A stretch of DNA of 64,000 nt, taken from Bacteroidales bacterium. Lineage in GTDB: Bacteria > Bacteroidota > Bacteroidia > Bacteroidales > P3. Within the stretch, counting starts at the first letter, position 1, and each line of letters starts with the position of its first letter. Below the pieces are notes generated by a model. That model did no database searches. It saw nothing but the letters and a program-made list of their open reading frames with translations, and was not told the DNA's origin. The stretch spans positions 62,001 through 126,000 of the forward strand of contig JAFSPS010000011.1 of assembly GCA_017451385.1 (NCBI GenBank). The letters run 5' to 3'. The position numbers and the translations under genes are program-made. Positions 16,749-26,258 of the stretch are shown piece by piece.

Positions 16749-19700
16749 ATGCAGGCATATATGAATACGGTGAGAAATAGTAGATATATTATCGCTCTCT
16801 TGGCGTTTCTGCTTGCATCGTGCTCGTTAGTGGCCCAAAGCAGTGAGACTTATGCAATGTCACTTTCAACAACGGGCAATACATATCAGGTCCCTGCCGT
16901 TGGATTGCAGATAAAGAGTGATGGCGTTGGTGGCACATACAGCAAAGGTCAGGATTTCGTCATCACGATTACAAATAGTGACAATCCGTGTCCGTCGCCG
17001 TATGTATTGACTCTCAGTTTCTCTCAGTTTAATGTCAATGCCGCCGACACGCTTTTTGTTTTCGACGGACCTTCGACGGGCAGTCCGCTTTTGCTGATGG
17101 CAAACAATAGTCTCAATTCGCTCAGCGGAGAACGAAATATTATTTATGCGTCACCGAATAACAGCAGTCATGCGCTGACGTTGCGGTTCAAGACAGCTAA
17201 CCATTCGGGTCCGGAGACAGGATTCTTCTGTTCTGTGGAATGTCGCGAGGCATGTGAGATTTCTGTGCCACATATTGATGACTCTTATGAGCGGCTACGT
17301 GGCGGCATACCCTATGTTTCGGAACATATACGCGTCATTGATGGACGACGCACGATAACGGTATGTGCCGGTGATGGCATCCGATTGCATGGCCGTGCAG
17401 ACTATACTTCATACACAGGGCATTATGCACCCGCGGATGCCTCTTCGCAGTTCACATGGACTCTTGACGATACTGCGGAAGTTTCGTCGGGCATAGGGCT
17501 GACGGCTAAGGAGTATGCGGTGTTCGATACGCTTGATTGTCATGAGGTTCTGTTGACGTTGATGGACGAGCGGGGCTGTGCCTCAACATCGATGGATGGT
17601 GTCCGCATCCTTGTGGCTACCAATCCGATACGAACAATTTCAAATCTTGGCACCGTGTGTGCCGGCAGTGAACTTCCCGTACTTGTCAGTTATGAGGCCA
17701 ACGCTATCTTGAGACTCGACACGGCTGTTATTTCAAATATCCACAGCCACACCAACTATGTGAAGACATTTATCCCCGACGGACCACACTGCAGTACGCG
17801 TTGTTATCAGGCTCCCGTAACCTTTAACGAGTTTCCTCAGGGACGCACTGTGGTGTCCAAAGACGATATCTGCTCCATCTGTGTTAATTTCGAGCACAGC
17901 TATATGGGCGATTATGATTTGAATATCATCTGCCCGAGTGGGCGCAAGGCAACGCTAAAATACTACTGTCAAAGCAATTGTGCGAGCGGACATGGTGGCG
18001 GGTCAACGTTTACGGGCTATCCTTATGGTGGCAATAACCATGATTCGTGGGATGGGCAAAGCAGCGGCCGTTATTGTGACTCTGCCTACAATATGTATGG
18101 CGTAGGCCTTGACTACTGCTTTTCTCGCAATGGCGACTACACTCTCGTCGATGGCCGCCCTGCCAATACTACGGTAAATGGAAGTCACTATCTTTCGAGC
18201 AGTGGCTACACTATTTCAGTCAGTCCAACCTTTGACCCGCGCCCTGCGGCGTTTCAGCGTAGCGGCAGTCGTGATGCCGGCTATCAGGGCTCTTTCTCTA
18301 CCAAGAAGCCCAGTGACTATGCTAATAAGAGTGACTACTATAAGCCTGCCGACGACTTCACGTCTCTTGTCGGCTGCCCACTCAACGGAGTGTGGAAGAT
18401 AGAGCTATGCGACAAATGGTCGATAGACAACGGATGGGTTTTCGGATGGTCTATGGACATCTGCAGTGTGCAGCAGGATGACGACTGCATCTATGGCGTA
18501 GGCATAGACTCTGTGTCGTGGGACATATACCCTGAGCGCGGCACCGTCAACCCTATCAGTGTGCGGAAGGATGCGGCAAATCCAATGCAGTACTATATGT
18601 CGGCTGGCGATACGTCGGGACGCTACTATGCGCGCATCAATGTTACCGACCAGTTTGGATGCCATTGGGATTCTACGGGATTTTTCACCATCCTGCAACG
18701 CCCATCGGTGTCGTTGGGCAACGACATATTCTCATGCACTACGGCAAGCCCTACGCTCGATGCCACAGTCTCGCTGACAGACAATATTGGTGGTGCCATC
18801 TCCTATCAGTGGAGCACGGGGCAGAACGTCCCTGTCATCACGCCGTCGGTAGGTAGTACAACGACCTATACTGTCAGTGTTATCAATAGCCCGCTCAATG
18901 GCGATACGGCACGATGTATTGCTCGCGATACAATACGTGTGGTGCTTGGCATAGTCCCTACGGCGCGCTTTATGTTGCAGAACGTTGCCGCCGTTTATTG
19001 CGAACCTTTTGAGGCTCAGTTCCTCAATCTCTCGACCAATACATCGGTTTATCAATGGGATTTTGGCGACGGCAACACCTCCTCTGAGGTCAACCCCACA
19101 CATGTTTTCGCAGCAGGCACCTATGCTATCAGCCTTAATGCCGCCACAAGCGATGGCTGTTCGGATGCGTCTGATATAATGTATCTCACCGTTGGCTCGC
19201 CCTCGACTGCCACAGTGCGCGACACCGTTGTGGAGAACGCTCTGCCACACCATTTCGCCGCATTGACATTTACCGATAGCCAACGCGACACCACCATCAT
19301 TCGAACTAATGCCGTTGGATGCGATAGCGCGATTTCCTATTCACTGCATGTATATCATAATGTCGATACAACGCTCGACAGCACTATCTGTGAGACATCC
19401 CTTCCGCTATCATGGAATGGTGTTACGTTTACTGAAGAGGCATCTGCCCATGTGGTTTATAACAACCAGTATGGAGCCGACAGCACGGTGTATATGAATG
19501 TCCATGTCTTGCGCGCGAGCGAGAGCACTGTGCGAGATACTGTCGTGGAGAACACGCTTCCGTACTCTTTTGCCGGTCTCTCTTTCCGTGATAGGCAGAC
19601 GGACACACTCATAGTGCGGACCAACAGCGTGGGGTGCGACAGCAATATCCATTTCTCACTCTTTGTCTATTATAATGATACTGTTTTTATAGACAGCGTG

Positions 19701-22274
19701 CTGTGCGAGAACTATCTACCCATGGAGTGGAACCATGTTACCTTTTTTGGTCCAGGTCCTGGCTCGGCTTCATTCTACAATCGGTATGGAGCCGACAGCA
19801 CGGTGATGATGACTCTGCGTGTGTTGCGTAACAGCCGTTTTACCCTGCATGACAGCATTGTGGAGAATGACCTACCATACCTTTTCGCAGGGCAGACCTT
19901 CACTGCTGACCAACCCGACACGACAATCATCATTCCTAATGCTGTGGGCTGCGACAGCATCAATGCTTTCTCACTACTGGTGCACCGCAATGTGGCGGTA
20001 TCTATAGATAGCTCGCTGTGTGACTATTCGTTGCCGCTGCTATGGAATGGTGTCAACTTCACCTCCGACAGCACCTGTACTGTGGTGCTTGCCAACAGGT
20101 GGGGGACTGACAGTCTGGTCACCATGCGTCTTGAGGTACGGCGCAGCTCGGTAGCACCAATATCATTAATCGAGGTGTGCTCGCAATATCGCTGGCCTGT
20201 AGATGGAGCGGTCTATACCCGTACGGGTGTCTATTCCGATACGGTCCTTAATAGTGTAGGGTGCGACTCGGTACAGATACTTAGCTTGACGGTGCTCCCC
20301 CCCACGCGTCTCGTTGTGAGTCCGGATACCGCTATAGCTACCTGCGGACATGCCACCCTCTCTGCACGTGGCGGCGACGCATATCTGTGGATGCCTGCTG
20401 CAACTCTGAGCGATAGCGCTACGCTCGACACAGTTTCCACCGTCGTTGCATCACCTCTCACCTCGCAAGTATATACTGTCAGCACGTTCCGTTTGGGCCG
20501 CGAATGTGTGGTCAATGGCAATTTCAGCATGGGCAATACTGGTTTCTCTACCGACCTTGCCTATGTGGGCTCGATAGGGGCTTCTTATGGGCAATATACT
20601 TTAGCCTACGATGCCTCCCTCCGCTCGCAGAATAGATTCTTTGGTCGTGACCATACCTCTCCGAGCAATCCGCAGGGTATGTTTATGATATGCGACGGCT
20701 CCTTGGTTGCAGATGCTACGACATGGGGACAGCAGGTAACGGTAGTGCCGCATACTGACTATCTTGTATCATTTTGGGCCACGTCGCTCACCGACCATAA
20801 TGAAGCACTTCTGCAGTTAGATGTCAACGGTGATGCTATGGGTACAGTGCTTGCCTTGGGCGACAGCATCTCGCCAGATGGCGTATGGCGACGATATGTA
20901 TCTGTCTGGAACAGTGGCAACAGCACACATGCCGATTTCCGGATAACCAACCAGAATACTCTTCGCTCTGGAAACGACTATGGCATTGACGACATATCCG
21001 TGCGCGCCATCCTATGCAGCGACAGCCGCTTGGTTAGCGTTGCCGTCGTGGTAGATACAGCTTTGGATGAGAGTTGCGACAGCTACCAGTGGAGTATAGG
21101 TCACAATAGGATGCTGGACGCATCAGGCAGCTATGTGGACACCATACCTGCCAGCAACGGCTGCGACAGCACCATAGCCCTGCGCCTGACTCTGCATCAC
21201 AGCACCACCACATATCTCGACACAACCGAGTGTGACAGCTTACTGTGGAACCTGTCGCAGCGCACATACTTTGTCTCTTCCCAAGACAGCGTGATGCTCT
21301 CCACTATATATTCATGCGATAGCAACGTGGTGATGCGCATGAATATCCGTTCGTCATCACCTGTTGACATACAACGTGATACTATCTGCGACCGCTATGT
21401 GTGGCACTACGACAGTACCAGTTATATCCATGACACCACCGTGGTGCGTCATGCCTCGAACAGCGTGCAGTGCGACAGCACTACCATACTCCACCTTGTC
21501 GTACATCACCGTTCGTTCCACAACGAAAACTATCGAGCTTGTGACACTTTCGTGTGGCCAGCTACTGGTCGTACATACTATGTCACAGAAAAGACTATAG
21601 ACACGCTCAGTGATGCCCACGGATGCGATAGTATTGTAACGCTGCTTGTCTCAATATATTATAGTGATAGCACTATCCTTTTCGATACCATCTGCTCCAA
21701 CCATCAGCGACCCTTCGGCGGGCAGATGCTGTATGAGACAGGCAGTTATAGCGAACAATGGCGTAACACAGACGATTGCGACAGCATCGTGGTACTCAAT
21801 CTACAGGTCAATCCAGCCTACGAACTCCATGTCTATGACACTGTCAAGCAGGAACAGATGCCATATCTGGGACCTGACGGCAGCCTCTTCACCAATCCCG
21901 TAGTGGATGAACGGATGATGCTATATACCATCGAGGCGCAGTGCGACAGCCTTATACATTTCAACCTCTTCATCAAGTATAAAATACTGGATTGCGACGA
22001 GCGGCTCCTCTTCCCCAATCTTGTAACGCCCAATGGCGATGGTGTTAACGACATCTTCTCCGTGGTAGGCATAGACAACGACTGCTGGCTGCACAGCGAA
22101 CTCCTAATTTACAACCGCTGGGGCACGCTGATATATTCTGCCACCGACCTCAAGACCTCCTCCGACGGATGGGACCCGTCCAATGTCCCGTCAGGAACCT
22201 ACTATTTCCGTTTCCAAGCCTCCAACGCCTATCGAACCATGGAGCGCAAGGGAGTGATTGAGGTAGTGAAATAA
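16749..22274 (+). CDS. Giant T9SS type B cargo protein with CUB-like, P-domain-like, PKD and Cys-Asp-Ser repeats
   Basis: A 1841-residue secreted surface protein. After a signal peptide (residues 1 to about 32, ending LVAQS) come a CUB-like domain (about 33-165), a region resembling the proprotein-convertase P domain (about 354-572, with 'GDYDLNIICPSG' and 'GVWKIELCDKWSIDNGWVFGW'), a PKD domain (about 753-812, YQWDFGDGN), and then repeats up to about residue 1750. In the repeats, units end in a Gly-Cys-Asp-Ser or Gly-Ala-Asp-Ser motif, at least thirteen times. A jelly-roll-like insert (about 1250-1425) interrupts them. The last 88 residues, starting LFPNLVTPNGDGVNDIF, are the gliding-motility/T9SS type B sorting domain. 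No enzyme active site was recognised; adhesion or matrix function is a guess. ATG 16761 is an alternative start. Confidence 0.88.
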   Translation: MQAYMNTVRNSRYIIALLAFLLASCSLVAQSSETYAMSLSTTGNTYQVPAVGLQIKSDGVGGTYSKGQDFVITITNSDNPCPSPYVLTLSFSQFNVNAADTLFVFDGPSTGSPLLLMANNSLNSLSGERNIIYASPNNSSHALTLRFKTANHSGPETGFFCSVECREACEISVPHIDDSYERLRGGIPYVSEHIRVIDGRRTITVCAGDGIRLHGRADYTSYTGHYAPADASSQFTWTLDDTAEVSSGIGLTAKEYAVFDTLDCHEVLLTLMDERGCASTSMDGVRILVATNPIRTISNLGTVCAGSELPVLVSYEANAILRLDTAVISNIHSHTNYVKTFIPDGPHCSTRCYQAPVTFNEFPQGRTVVSKDDICSICVNFEHSYMGDYDLNIICPSGRKATLKYYCQSNCASGHGGGSTFTGYPYGGNNHDSWDGQSSGRYCDSAYNMYGVGLDYCFSRNGDYTLVDGRPANTTVNGSHYLSSSGYTISVSPTFDPRPAAFQRSGSRDAGYQGSFSTKKPSDYANKSDYYKPADDFTSLVGCPLNGVWKIELCDKWSIDNGWVFGWSMDICSVQQDDDCIYGVGIDSVSWDIYPERGTVNPISVRKDAANPMQYYMSAGDTSGRYYARINVTDQFGCHWDSTGFFTILQRPSVSLGNDIFSCTTASPTLDATVSLTDNIGGAISYQWSTGQNVPVITPSVGSTTTYTVSVINSPLNGDTARCIARDTIRVVLGIVPTARFMLQNVAAVYCEPFEAQFLNLSTNTSVYQWDFGDGNTSSEVNPTHVFAAGTYAISLNAATSDGCSDASDIMYLTVGSPSTATVRDTVVENALPHHFAALTFTDSQRDTTIIRTNAVGCDSAISYSLHVYHNVDTTLDSTICETSLPLSWNGVTFTEEASAHVVYNNQYGADSTVYMNVHVLRASESTVRDTVVENTLPYSFAGLSFRDRQTDTLIVRTNSVGCDSNIHFSLFVYYNDTVFIDSVLCENYLPMEWNHVTFFGPGPGSASFYNRYGADSTVMMTLRVLRNSRFTLHDSIVENDLPYLFAGQTFTADQPDTTIIIPNAVGCDSINAFSLLVHRNVAVSIDSSLCDYSLPLLWNGVNFTSDSTCTVVLANRWGTDSLVTMRLEVRRSSVAPISLIEVCSQYRWPVDGAVYTRTGVYSDTVLNSVGCDSVQILSLTVLPPTRLVVSPDTAIATCGHATLSARGGDAYLWMPAATLSDSATLDTVSTVVASPLTSQVYTVSTFRLGRECVVNGNFSMGNTGFSTDLAYVGSIGASYGQYTLAYDASLRSQNRFFGRDHTSPSNPQGMFMICDGSLVADATTWGQQVTVVPHTDYLVSFWATSLTDHNEALLQLDVNGDAMGTVLALGDSISPDGVWRRYVSVWNSGNSTHADFRITNQNTLRSGNDYGIDDISVRAILCSDSRLVSVAVVVDTALDESCDSYQWSIGHNRMLDASGSYVDTIPASNGCDSTIALRLTLHHSTTTYLDTTECDSLLWNLSQRTYFVSSQDSVMLSTIYSCDSNVVMRMNIRSSSPVDIQRDTICDRYVWHYDSTSYIHDTTVVRHASNSVQCDSTTILHLVVHHRSFHNENYRACDTFVWPATGRTYYVTEKTIDTLSDAHGCDSIVTLLVSIYYSDSTILFDTICSNHQRPFGGQMLYETGSYSEQWRNTDDCDSIVVLNLQVNPAYELHVYDTVKQEQMPYLGPDGSLFTNPVVDERMMLYTIEAQCDSLIHFNLFIKYKILDCDERLLFPNLVTPNGDGVNDIFSVVGIDNDCWLHSELLIYNRWGTLIYSATDLKTSSDGWDPSNVPSGTYYFRFQASNAYRTMERKGVIEVVK

Positions 22275-22279
22275 AACAA

Positions 22280-22392
22280 AGGGACTTCTATAAATATCTC
22301 ATTAGGAGTTATATATCAATAGAAAACTATTTGATTTTCAAATATCTCAACCTCGTAGAGGTTGCATGAAAAACTAATTTATAGAAGTCACT
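22280..22392. mobile_element. MITE-like element with 13-15 bp terminal inverted repeats
   Basis: GACTTCTATAAAT at 22283-22295 is mirrored by ATTTATAGAAGTC at 22377-22389, and the match extends outward by two to three bases with one mismatch. The roughly 110-base interior has no coding capacity and contains a small palindrome (AACCTCGTAGAGGTT, 22350-22364). ACAA(A) flanks both ends, which could be a short target duplication. No transposase is nearby. A long structured terminator or a REP-like element is the alternative. Confidence 0.5.
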
Positions 22393-22464
22393 ACAAATAT
22401 TATTCACAATCGTGCCCTTTCCAACAGCAAGGTAATGTTGTTTTACATACTGTTTTTGCCTTGC

Positions 22465-22510
22465 ATAAACGATAAGCGGCGGACCTTGAGGTCCGCCGCT
22501 TATCGTTTAT
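22465..22510. terminator. Strong bidirectional terminator
   Basis: A perfect 21-bp stem closed by a TTGA tetraloop (22486-22489), rich in GC in its upper half and AT at its base, lies between the convergent giant surface protein and the btuG-like gene. It can end transcription from both sides. Confidence 0.9.
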
Positions 22511-22535
22511 TTTGTTGTTGAGTGTCAGGAGGGTG

Positions 22536-23615
22536 TTATTTTACGAAACAGAGTTTCTTGGGGAGGAGCGAGGTCTCGGCTTTCCAGCGGAGGGTGCCTT
22601 CAGAGGTGATGCAGTAGAGGTCGCCATTGGTGGTGTAGTTTTGTGCGTCAGTGAGGTAGATTTCGCCATTGGTGGGGTTGATGGCCATGCCGTAAGGGGC
22701 TTTGATGTCGCCTATCATCTCGGGGACGAATGGGGTGGCGAGCATGGTGGTGAGGTCTATCTTGTTGAGTGCTGGCACGGCGTTCCAGTTTTCGTCATAG
22801 TCTGAACCATAGGTGAAGATGGTGTTGTCGTTGGCGGTCATACCAGCTACGGGTATTCCGAGGATGAGTGTTGCCTTGTCTTCTGCGATGTTGTAGATGG
22901 CTACGCCGGATGGATTGAGTCCATAGTCGCCGAAGAAGTTGATGGCCAGACGCCCGTCGGCGAGGGCTATGACTTGCTGTGGGTTGTAAGCAATGTTGAT
23001 GCGCTTGCTTTCGGTAAAGGTGGCGAGGTCTATCACCGAGAGGGTGCTGTCATAGCTGTAGTTGTTGGACTCATCGGCATCGTAGCTGTTGCATACGTAG
23101 AGTTTGTTGTCGGCGACGCACAGCCCTTCGGGACGGAGTCCGCTGAGCGTACACACGGCACCGATTTCGAGTGTTGTGGTGTCTATGCTGACGACGCTGT
23201 GTGGATAGTAGCAGCTGACATAGATTTTGCTGCCGTTAGCGGCGATGTAGCGCGGATAGCGCGAGCCCATGTCTATCTGTTTGATGGCTTTGCCGCTCTT
23301 TGCGTCGATGACTTCTATGGTGCCGGACTCTGACACGGAGATGTATATCTTGCTGCCATGCTGGATGATGTCTTGCGCCACATCGCCGAGCGGACGGCCG
23401 TTGACGGTCTGGAAGTAGTTGTTGGTGATAGTCTTTTCTTCGATGTTGACAAGGCTGAGCGAAGCGTTGTTGTCACCTTGTTTGCCTTCGTTGAGGAGAT
23501 AGACTTTTGCCTGCTGGTCGCCGTTTGTGGTGGCTTTTTCGCTGTCGTTGTCTTTCCCACAAGCTGTCATCAGCATGACGGCGGCGATGGAGATGTAGAA
23601 TAATGTTTTTTTCAT
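22536..23615 (-). CDS. btuG: BtuG-like surface lipoprotein, beta-propeller (vitamin B12 capture)
   Basis: A 359-residue lipoprotein (lipobox MTAC, Cys19) made of short repeated YncE/DUF5074-like propeller blades such as 'GSKIYVSCYYPHSVVSIDTTT'. The acidic stretch just after the cysteine (GKDNDSE) fits the Bacteroidota surface-export signal. In Bacteroides, BtuG is a surface beta-propeller that binds cobalamin very tightly and caps BtuB. Here the gene lies directly downstream of a BtuB-like receptor that is preceded by a cobalamin riboswitch, which makes this role likely. The two genes are 141 bases apart with no clear terminator between them. The symbol is given from context plus fold, not from alignment. 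Confidence 0.75.
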   Translation of the reverse strand: MKKTLFYISIAAVMLMTACGKDNDSEKATTNGDQQAKVYLLNEGKQGDNNASLSLVNIEEKTITNNYFQTVNGRPLGDVAQDIIQHGSKIYISVSESGTIEVIDAKSGKAIKQIDMGSRYPRYIAANGSKIYVSCYYPHSVVSIDTTTLEIGAVCTLSGLRPEGLCVADNKLYVCNSYDADESNNYSYDSTLSVIDLATFTESKRINIAYNPQQVIALADGRLAINFFGDYGLNPSGVAIYNIAEDKATLILGIPVAGMTANDNTIFTYGSDYDENWNAVPALNKIDLTTMLATPFVPEMIGDIKAPYGMAINPTNGEIYLTDAQNYTTNGDLYCITSEGTLRWKAETSLLPKKLCFVK

Positions 23616-23756
23616 TGTTTTGATTGTTATTTGTTTTGATGAAATTTAATTGTCTTTGAATGGAGTCTTGATGTCTGTGGATATGTTTATTTAGATGTGT
23701 TGAATTATTTTTTGTTTAGATGCTGTTCAAAGTGTAATAGAATAGTGTGTTGTCTG

Positions 23757-25808
23757 TTAAAATTTGTATGTTACCGATAGGCGGTAGTTGCGTCCCATCA
23801 TGGGGTAGCTGCGTACCACTTCATAGTACACGTCGAAGAGATTGAGTATGCGGCCTTGCAGGCGCAGGCTGCCGTATTTCAGTCTGAATGTGCGTGATAG
23901 GCTTATGCCTTGGTCGGCATAGGCGTTGAGGCGGTTTTGCGGCGTGTTTTGTGTCAGCGTGTAGCGTGAGCCGACTATTGTTATGTCGTAGCCGAGGTCT
24001 GCCAGAGGCGTTTGTAGCGTCAGGCTTGACGAAGCTGAATGGCGTGGTGTGTATGGTATCTGGTGACCGTAGGATTTCTGCTTGGGAAGAGTTCTGTCGG
24101 TGGCGTGTTGATAGGTATAGTTGGCGTAAAGCGACAGCGACCATTCGTCAGCAAACGATAGGGAGGCATCTGCGCTGATGTCTATGCCGTTGATTGCCAC
24201 TTTGCCGAGGTTAATCATTGACCATACGAACATATTATGAGTGGGTATGGCTATTATCTTGTCGTTCACATTGTTGTGGTAGGCATCGACAGATATGTTC
24301 AGTTGTTGCAGTAGGTGGCTGCGGTCGGCATAGTGGTAGGCGATGCCGATGTTGTGTTGGCGTGCTTGTTCGGGTAGCAGATGGTGCGAGGTGATGAGGT
24401 AGTACATCTCGTTGAAAGTCGGTAGGCGGTAGTTGTGCTTGTAGAAGTAGCGCAGCCTCAGGTTGTTGTTGCGCAGTGGGGCAAACGACAGACCAATGTA
24501 GGGTGTGAGGCGTTGCAGGGCGTAGTGGTCTGTGATGGATGAGGCTGTAGTGGTAGCTTGCTCGTTGACGAGCGTGGCAACGAGGCGTGCTGATGCCGAC
24601 AGGCGTTGTCCTTGGTAGGCTGCCGAGAGCGCTGTGAGCGATGAGAGGCGGCATACGCGGTCGTTGCGAGCCAGATTGCTCTGCAGGGTGTTGGCTTTAA
24701 GGTCCTCGGCGATGCTCAGTTGCAGATGTTTTGTTGGCGAGTAGAGTAGGGTAGAGGCGAGGTAGCCTTCCTGCTGACGGTAGTTGTTGTGCAGGGGGCT
24801 GTAGCTGAAGGTGTCCTCATATATGGTGTTCGACAGCTGGTATTTGCCTAATGTCTGTAGTTGCAGGCGTGCGATGCCGTTGCTGTCTTGGTGCCAAGCT
24901 ATGTAGTGGCGTATCTGAGCGAAGACGAGTTGGTCCTCGGTATGGTCGGAGGCTGCTTTTGTCTTATAGTAGGTTACGGCTCCCGGTAGTTCGTGGCGAG
25001 CCTGCATATAGTGTATTTTTGCCGTTAGGAGTTGTCGTGTCGAGGGGGTGTAGAACAGGTTGGCATCGGCGGTAGTCATCCACATCGCCGAGTTCTGTCG
25101 ATGGAGGGTGATGAGGTTGTCGCCGTCGGCAGAAGCCTGATAGGTGGTATAGGGATAGTCGCCAGAAGAACGTAGCAGGTTGCCCCACAGACTTATGGAG
25201 AAACGGTCGTTGACGCGTTGTTCTATGGTGATGGAGGGGGATAGCAGTCCGAAGGAGCTGCCTTCGGCGCCAAGTCGTATATTGGTGTTCTTTCCGTCAA
25301 AATGAGGTGTGGCGGTGGTGATGGCTACAATGTTGCTGGCGCTCAAGCTGCTTGCAGACTGTAGGAGAGAGGCGTTGTTGCCGTTGGCAAAGGTTATCTG
25401 AGCGGTGTTGCCCAGCAGGTAGCGGCCGAGGTCTATCTGTCCGTTTTGGTAGTCGCTTACGGCAATGCCGTCTATTGTCAGCATGCTGAAAGGGCTACCC
25501 AGGCCGCGTGCCGATATTGTTTTCATGCCACCTATGCCGCCGTAGTCTTTTAATGTGACGCCTGCCATAGTCCGGAGGATATCAGATAGTTGCGAGGCTC
25601 CGGACTGCTCAATGCGGTGTGCGGAGACCTGCTGTAGGGGTGTCTCTTGCAGGATGGCAGGAGGCGTGGCTGTCTCGTTGATGCTCACCTCATGTAACAT
25701 AGTGCGTCGCAGGCTGTCGTGCTGTTGAGCTTGCAGTTCAGCTGCAGGGATGCCTACGAAGCAGAGGCATAACAGTGGCGTTATTATGTGGCGTAACTGT
25801 CTTGTCAT
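23757..25808 (-). CDS. btuB: TonB-dependent cobalamin receptor, BtuB-like
   Basis: Outer-membrane receptor for vitamin B12. There is a signal peptide up to about residue 29 (ending LQAQ), a plug domain (about 50-165, with 'LSDILRTMAGVTLKDYGGIGGMKTISARGLG') and a 22-strand-type barrel ending in a terminal aromatic (VTYKF). It lacks the N-terminal carboxypeptidase-regulatory-like domain of SusC proteins, as expected of BtuB. A cobalamin riboswitch sits directly upstream, which is the strongest evidence for the substrate. ATG 25808 was chosen because a Shine-Dalgarno-like GAGGAAAGG lies just before it and the riboswitch would overlap a longer start. Total length is 683 residues. Confidence 0.9.
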   Translation of the reverse strand: MTRQLRHIITPLLCLCFVGIPAAELQAQQHDSLRRTMLHEVSINETATPPAILQETPLQQVSAHRIEQSGASQLSDILRTMAGVTLKDYGGIGGMKTISARGLGSPFSMLTIDGIAVSDYQNGQIDLGRYLLGNTAQITFANGNNASLLQSASSLSASNIVAITTATPHFDGKNTNIRLGAEGSSFGLLSPSITIEQRVNDRFSISLWGNLLRSSGDYPYTTYQASADGDNLITLHRQNSAMWMTTADANLFYTPSTRQLLTAKIHYMQARHELPGAVTYYKTKAASDHTEDQLVFAQIRHYIAWHQDSNGIARLQLQTLGKYQLSNTIYEDTFSYSPLHNNYRQQEGYLASTLLYSPTKHLQLSIAEDLKANTLQSNLARNDRVCRLSSLTALSAAYQGQRLSASARLVATLVNEQATTTASSITDHYALQRLTPYIGLSFAPLRNNNLRLRYFYKHNYRLPTFNEMYYLITSHHLLPEQARQHNIGIAYHYADRSHLLQQLNISVDAYHNNVNDKIIAIPTHNMFVWSMINLGKVAINGIDISADASLSFADEWSLSLYANYTYQHATDRTLPKQKSYGHQIPYTPRHSASSSLTLQTPLADLGYDITIVGSRYTLTQNTPQNRLNAYADQGISLSRTFRLKYGSLRLQGRILNLFDVYYEVVRSYPMMGRNYRLSVTYKF

Positions 25809-25839
25809 GAAGTCCTTTCCTCGAAGGCTGTTCATCTCT

Positions 25840-26022
25840 TGGCTCTGGCAGGTCTTCTGACTTTGCCCCGCGGTCTCTCCGGTGTCTTCTCACGATGCTA
25901 TGACGCAACGCAATGACATTCATTCTTGTGGCGATACCGCTTTGGTGACAGGGGCTTACAGCAGCGGGACTGTTCGGGATTTGCACCCGATTCCCTTTTG
26001 ATGCACCAAGCAACCAAAACCG
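25840..26022 (-). ncRNA. Cobalamin riboswitch
   Basis: Read on the minus strand, the region has the classic core GGGTGCAAATCCCGAACAG, then GTCCCGCTGCTGTAA, and further on the B12 box AGAAGACCTGCC near 25849-25860. These elements are in the correct order and spacing for the AdoCbl-type aptamer. The aptamer ends about 30 bases before the btuB start; the intervening sequence CCTTCGAGGAAAGG can form a small hairpin over the Shine-Dalgarno, suggesting translational control. No U-run terminator is seen in that gap. It should lower btuB (and probably btuG) expression when cobalamin is plentiful. Confidence 0.95.
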
Positions 26023-26026
26023 TATG

Positions 26027-26057
26027 CAAAGGTAGCAAGTTTTTACGGACTGACAAA
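26027..26057 (-). promoter_or_regulatory. Promoter of the riboswitch-btuB-btuG unit
   Basis: On the minus strand TTTG (26057-26054) and TACCTTTG (26034-26027) are separated by 19 bases, an exact match to the Bacteroidota consensus. Transcription should begin close to 26022, at the 5' edge of the riboswitch. Confidence 0.85.
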
Positions 26058-26258
26058 AAAGATGATAGAAAATTGTTAAAGATTGCAAAAAAAAATGTTA
26101 CTTTGTATCGTCAGCATTACCCGCAACAAGCATAGTGTAAAATAATATAGTGTGCTGAATTAGTGCGTTGTGATGTGGAATGTGATATGTGGATGACGTG
26201 AGTCGGAGTTCTGCTAATGAAGAAATATAAGTTTTAGTAATACGTAAATAAACAAAAA

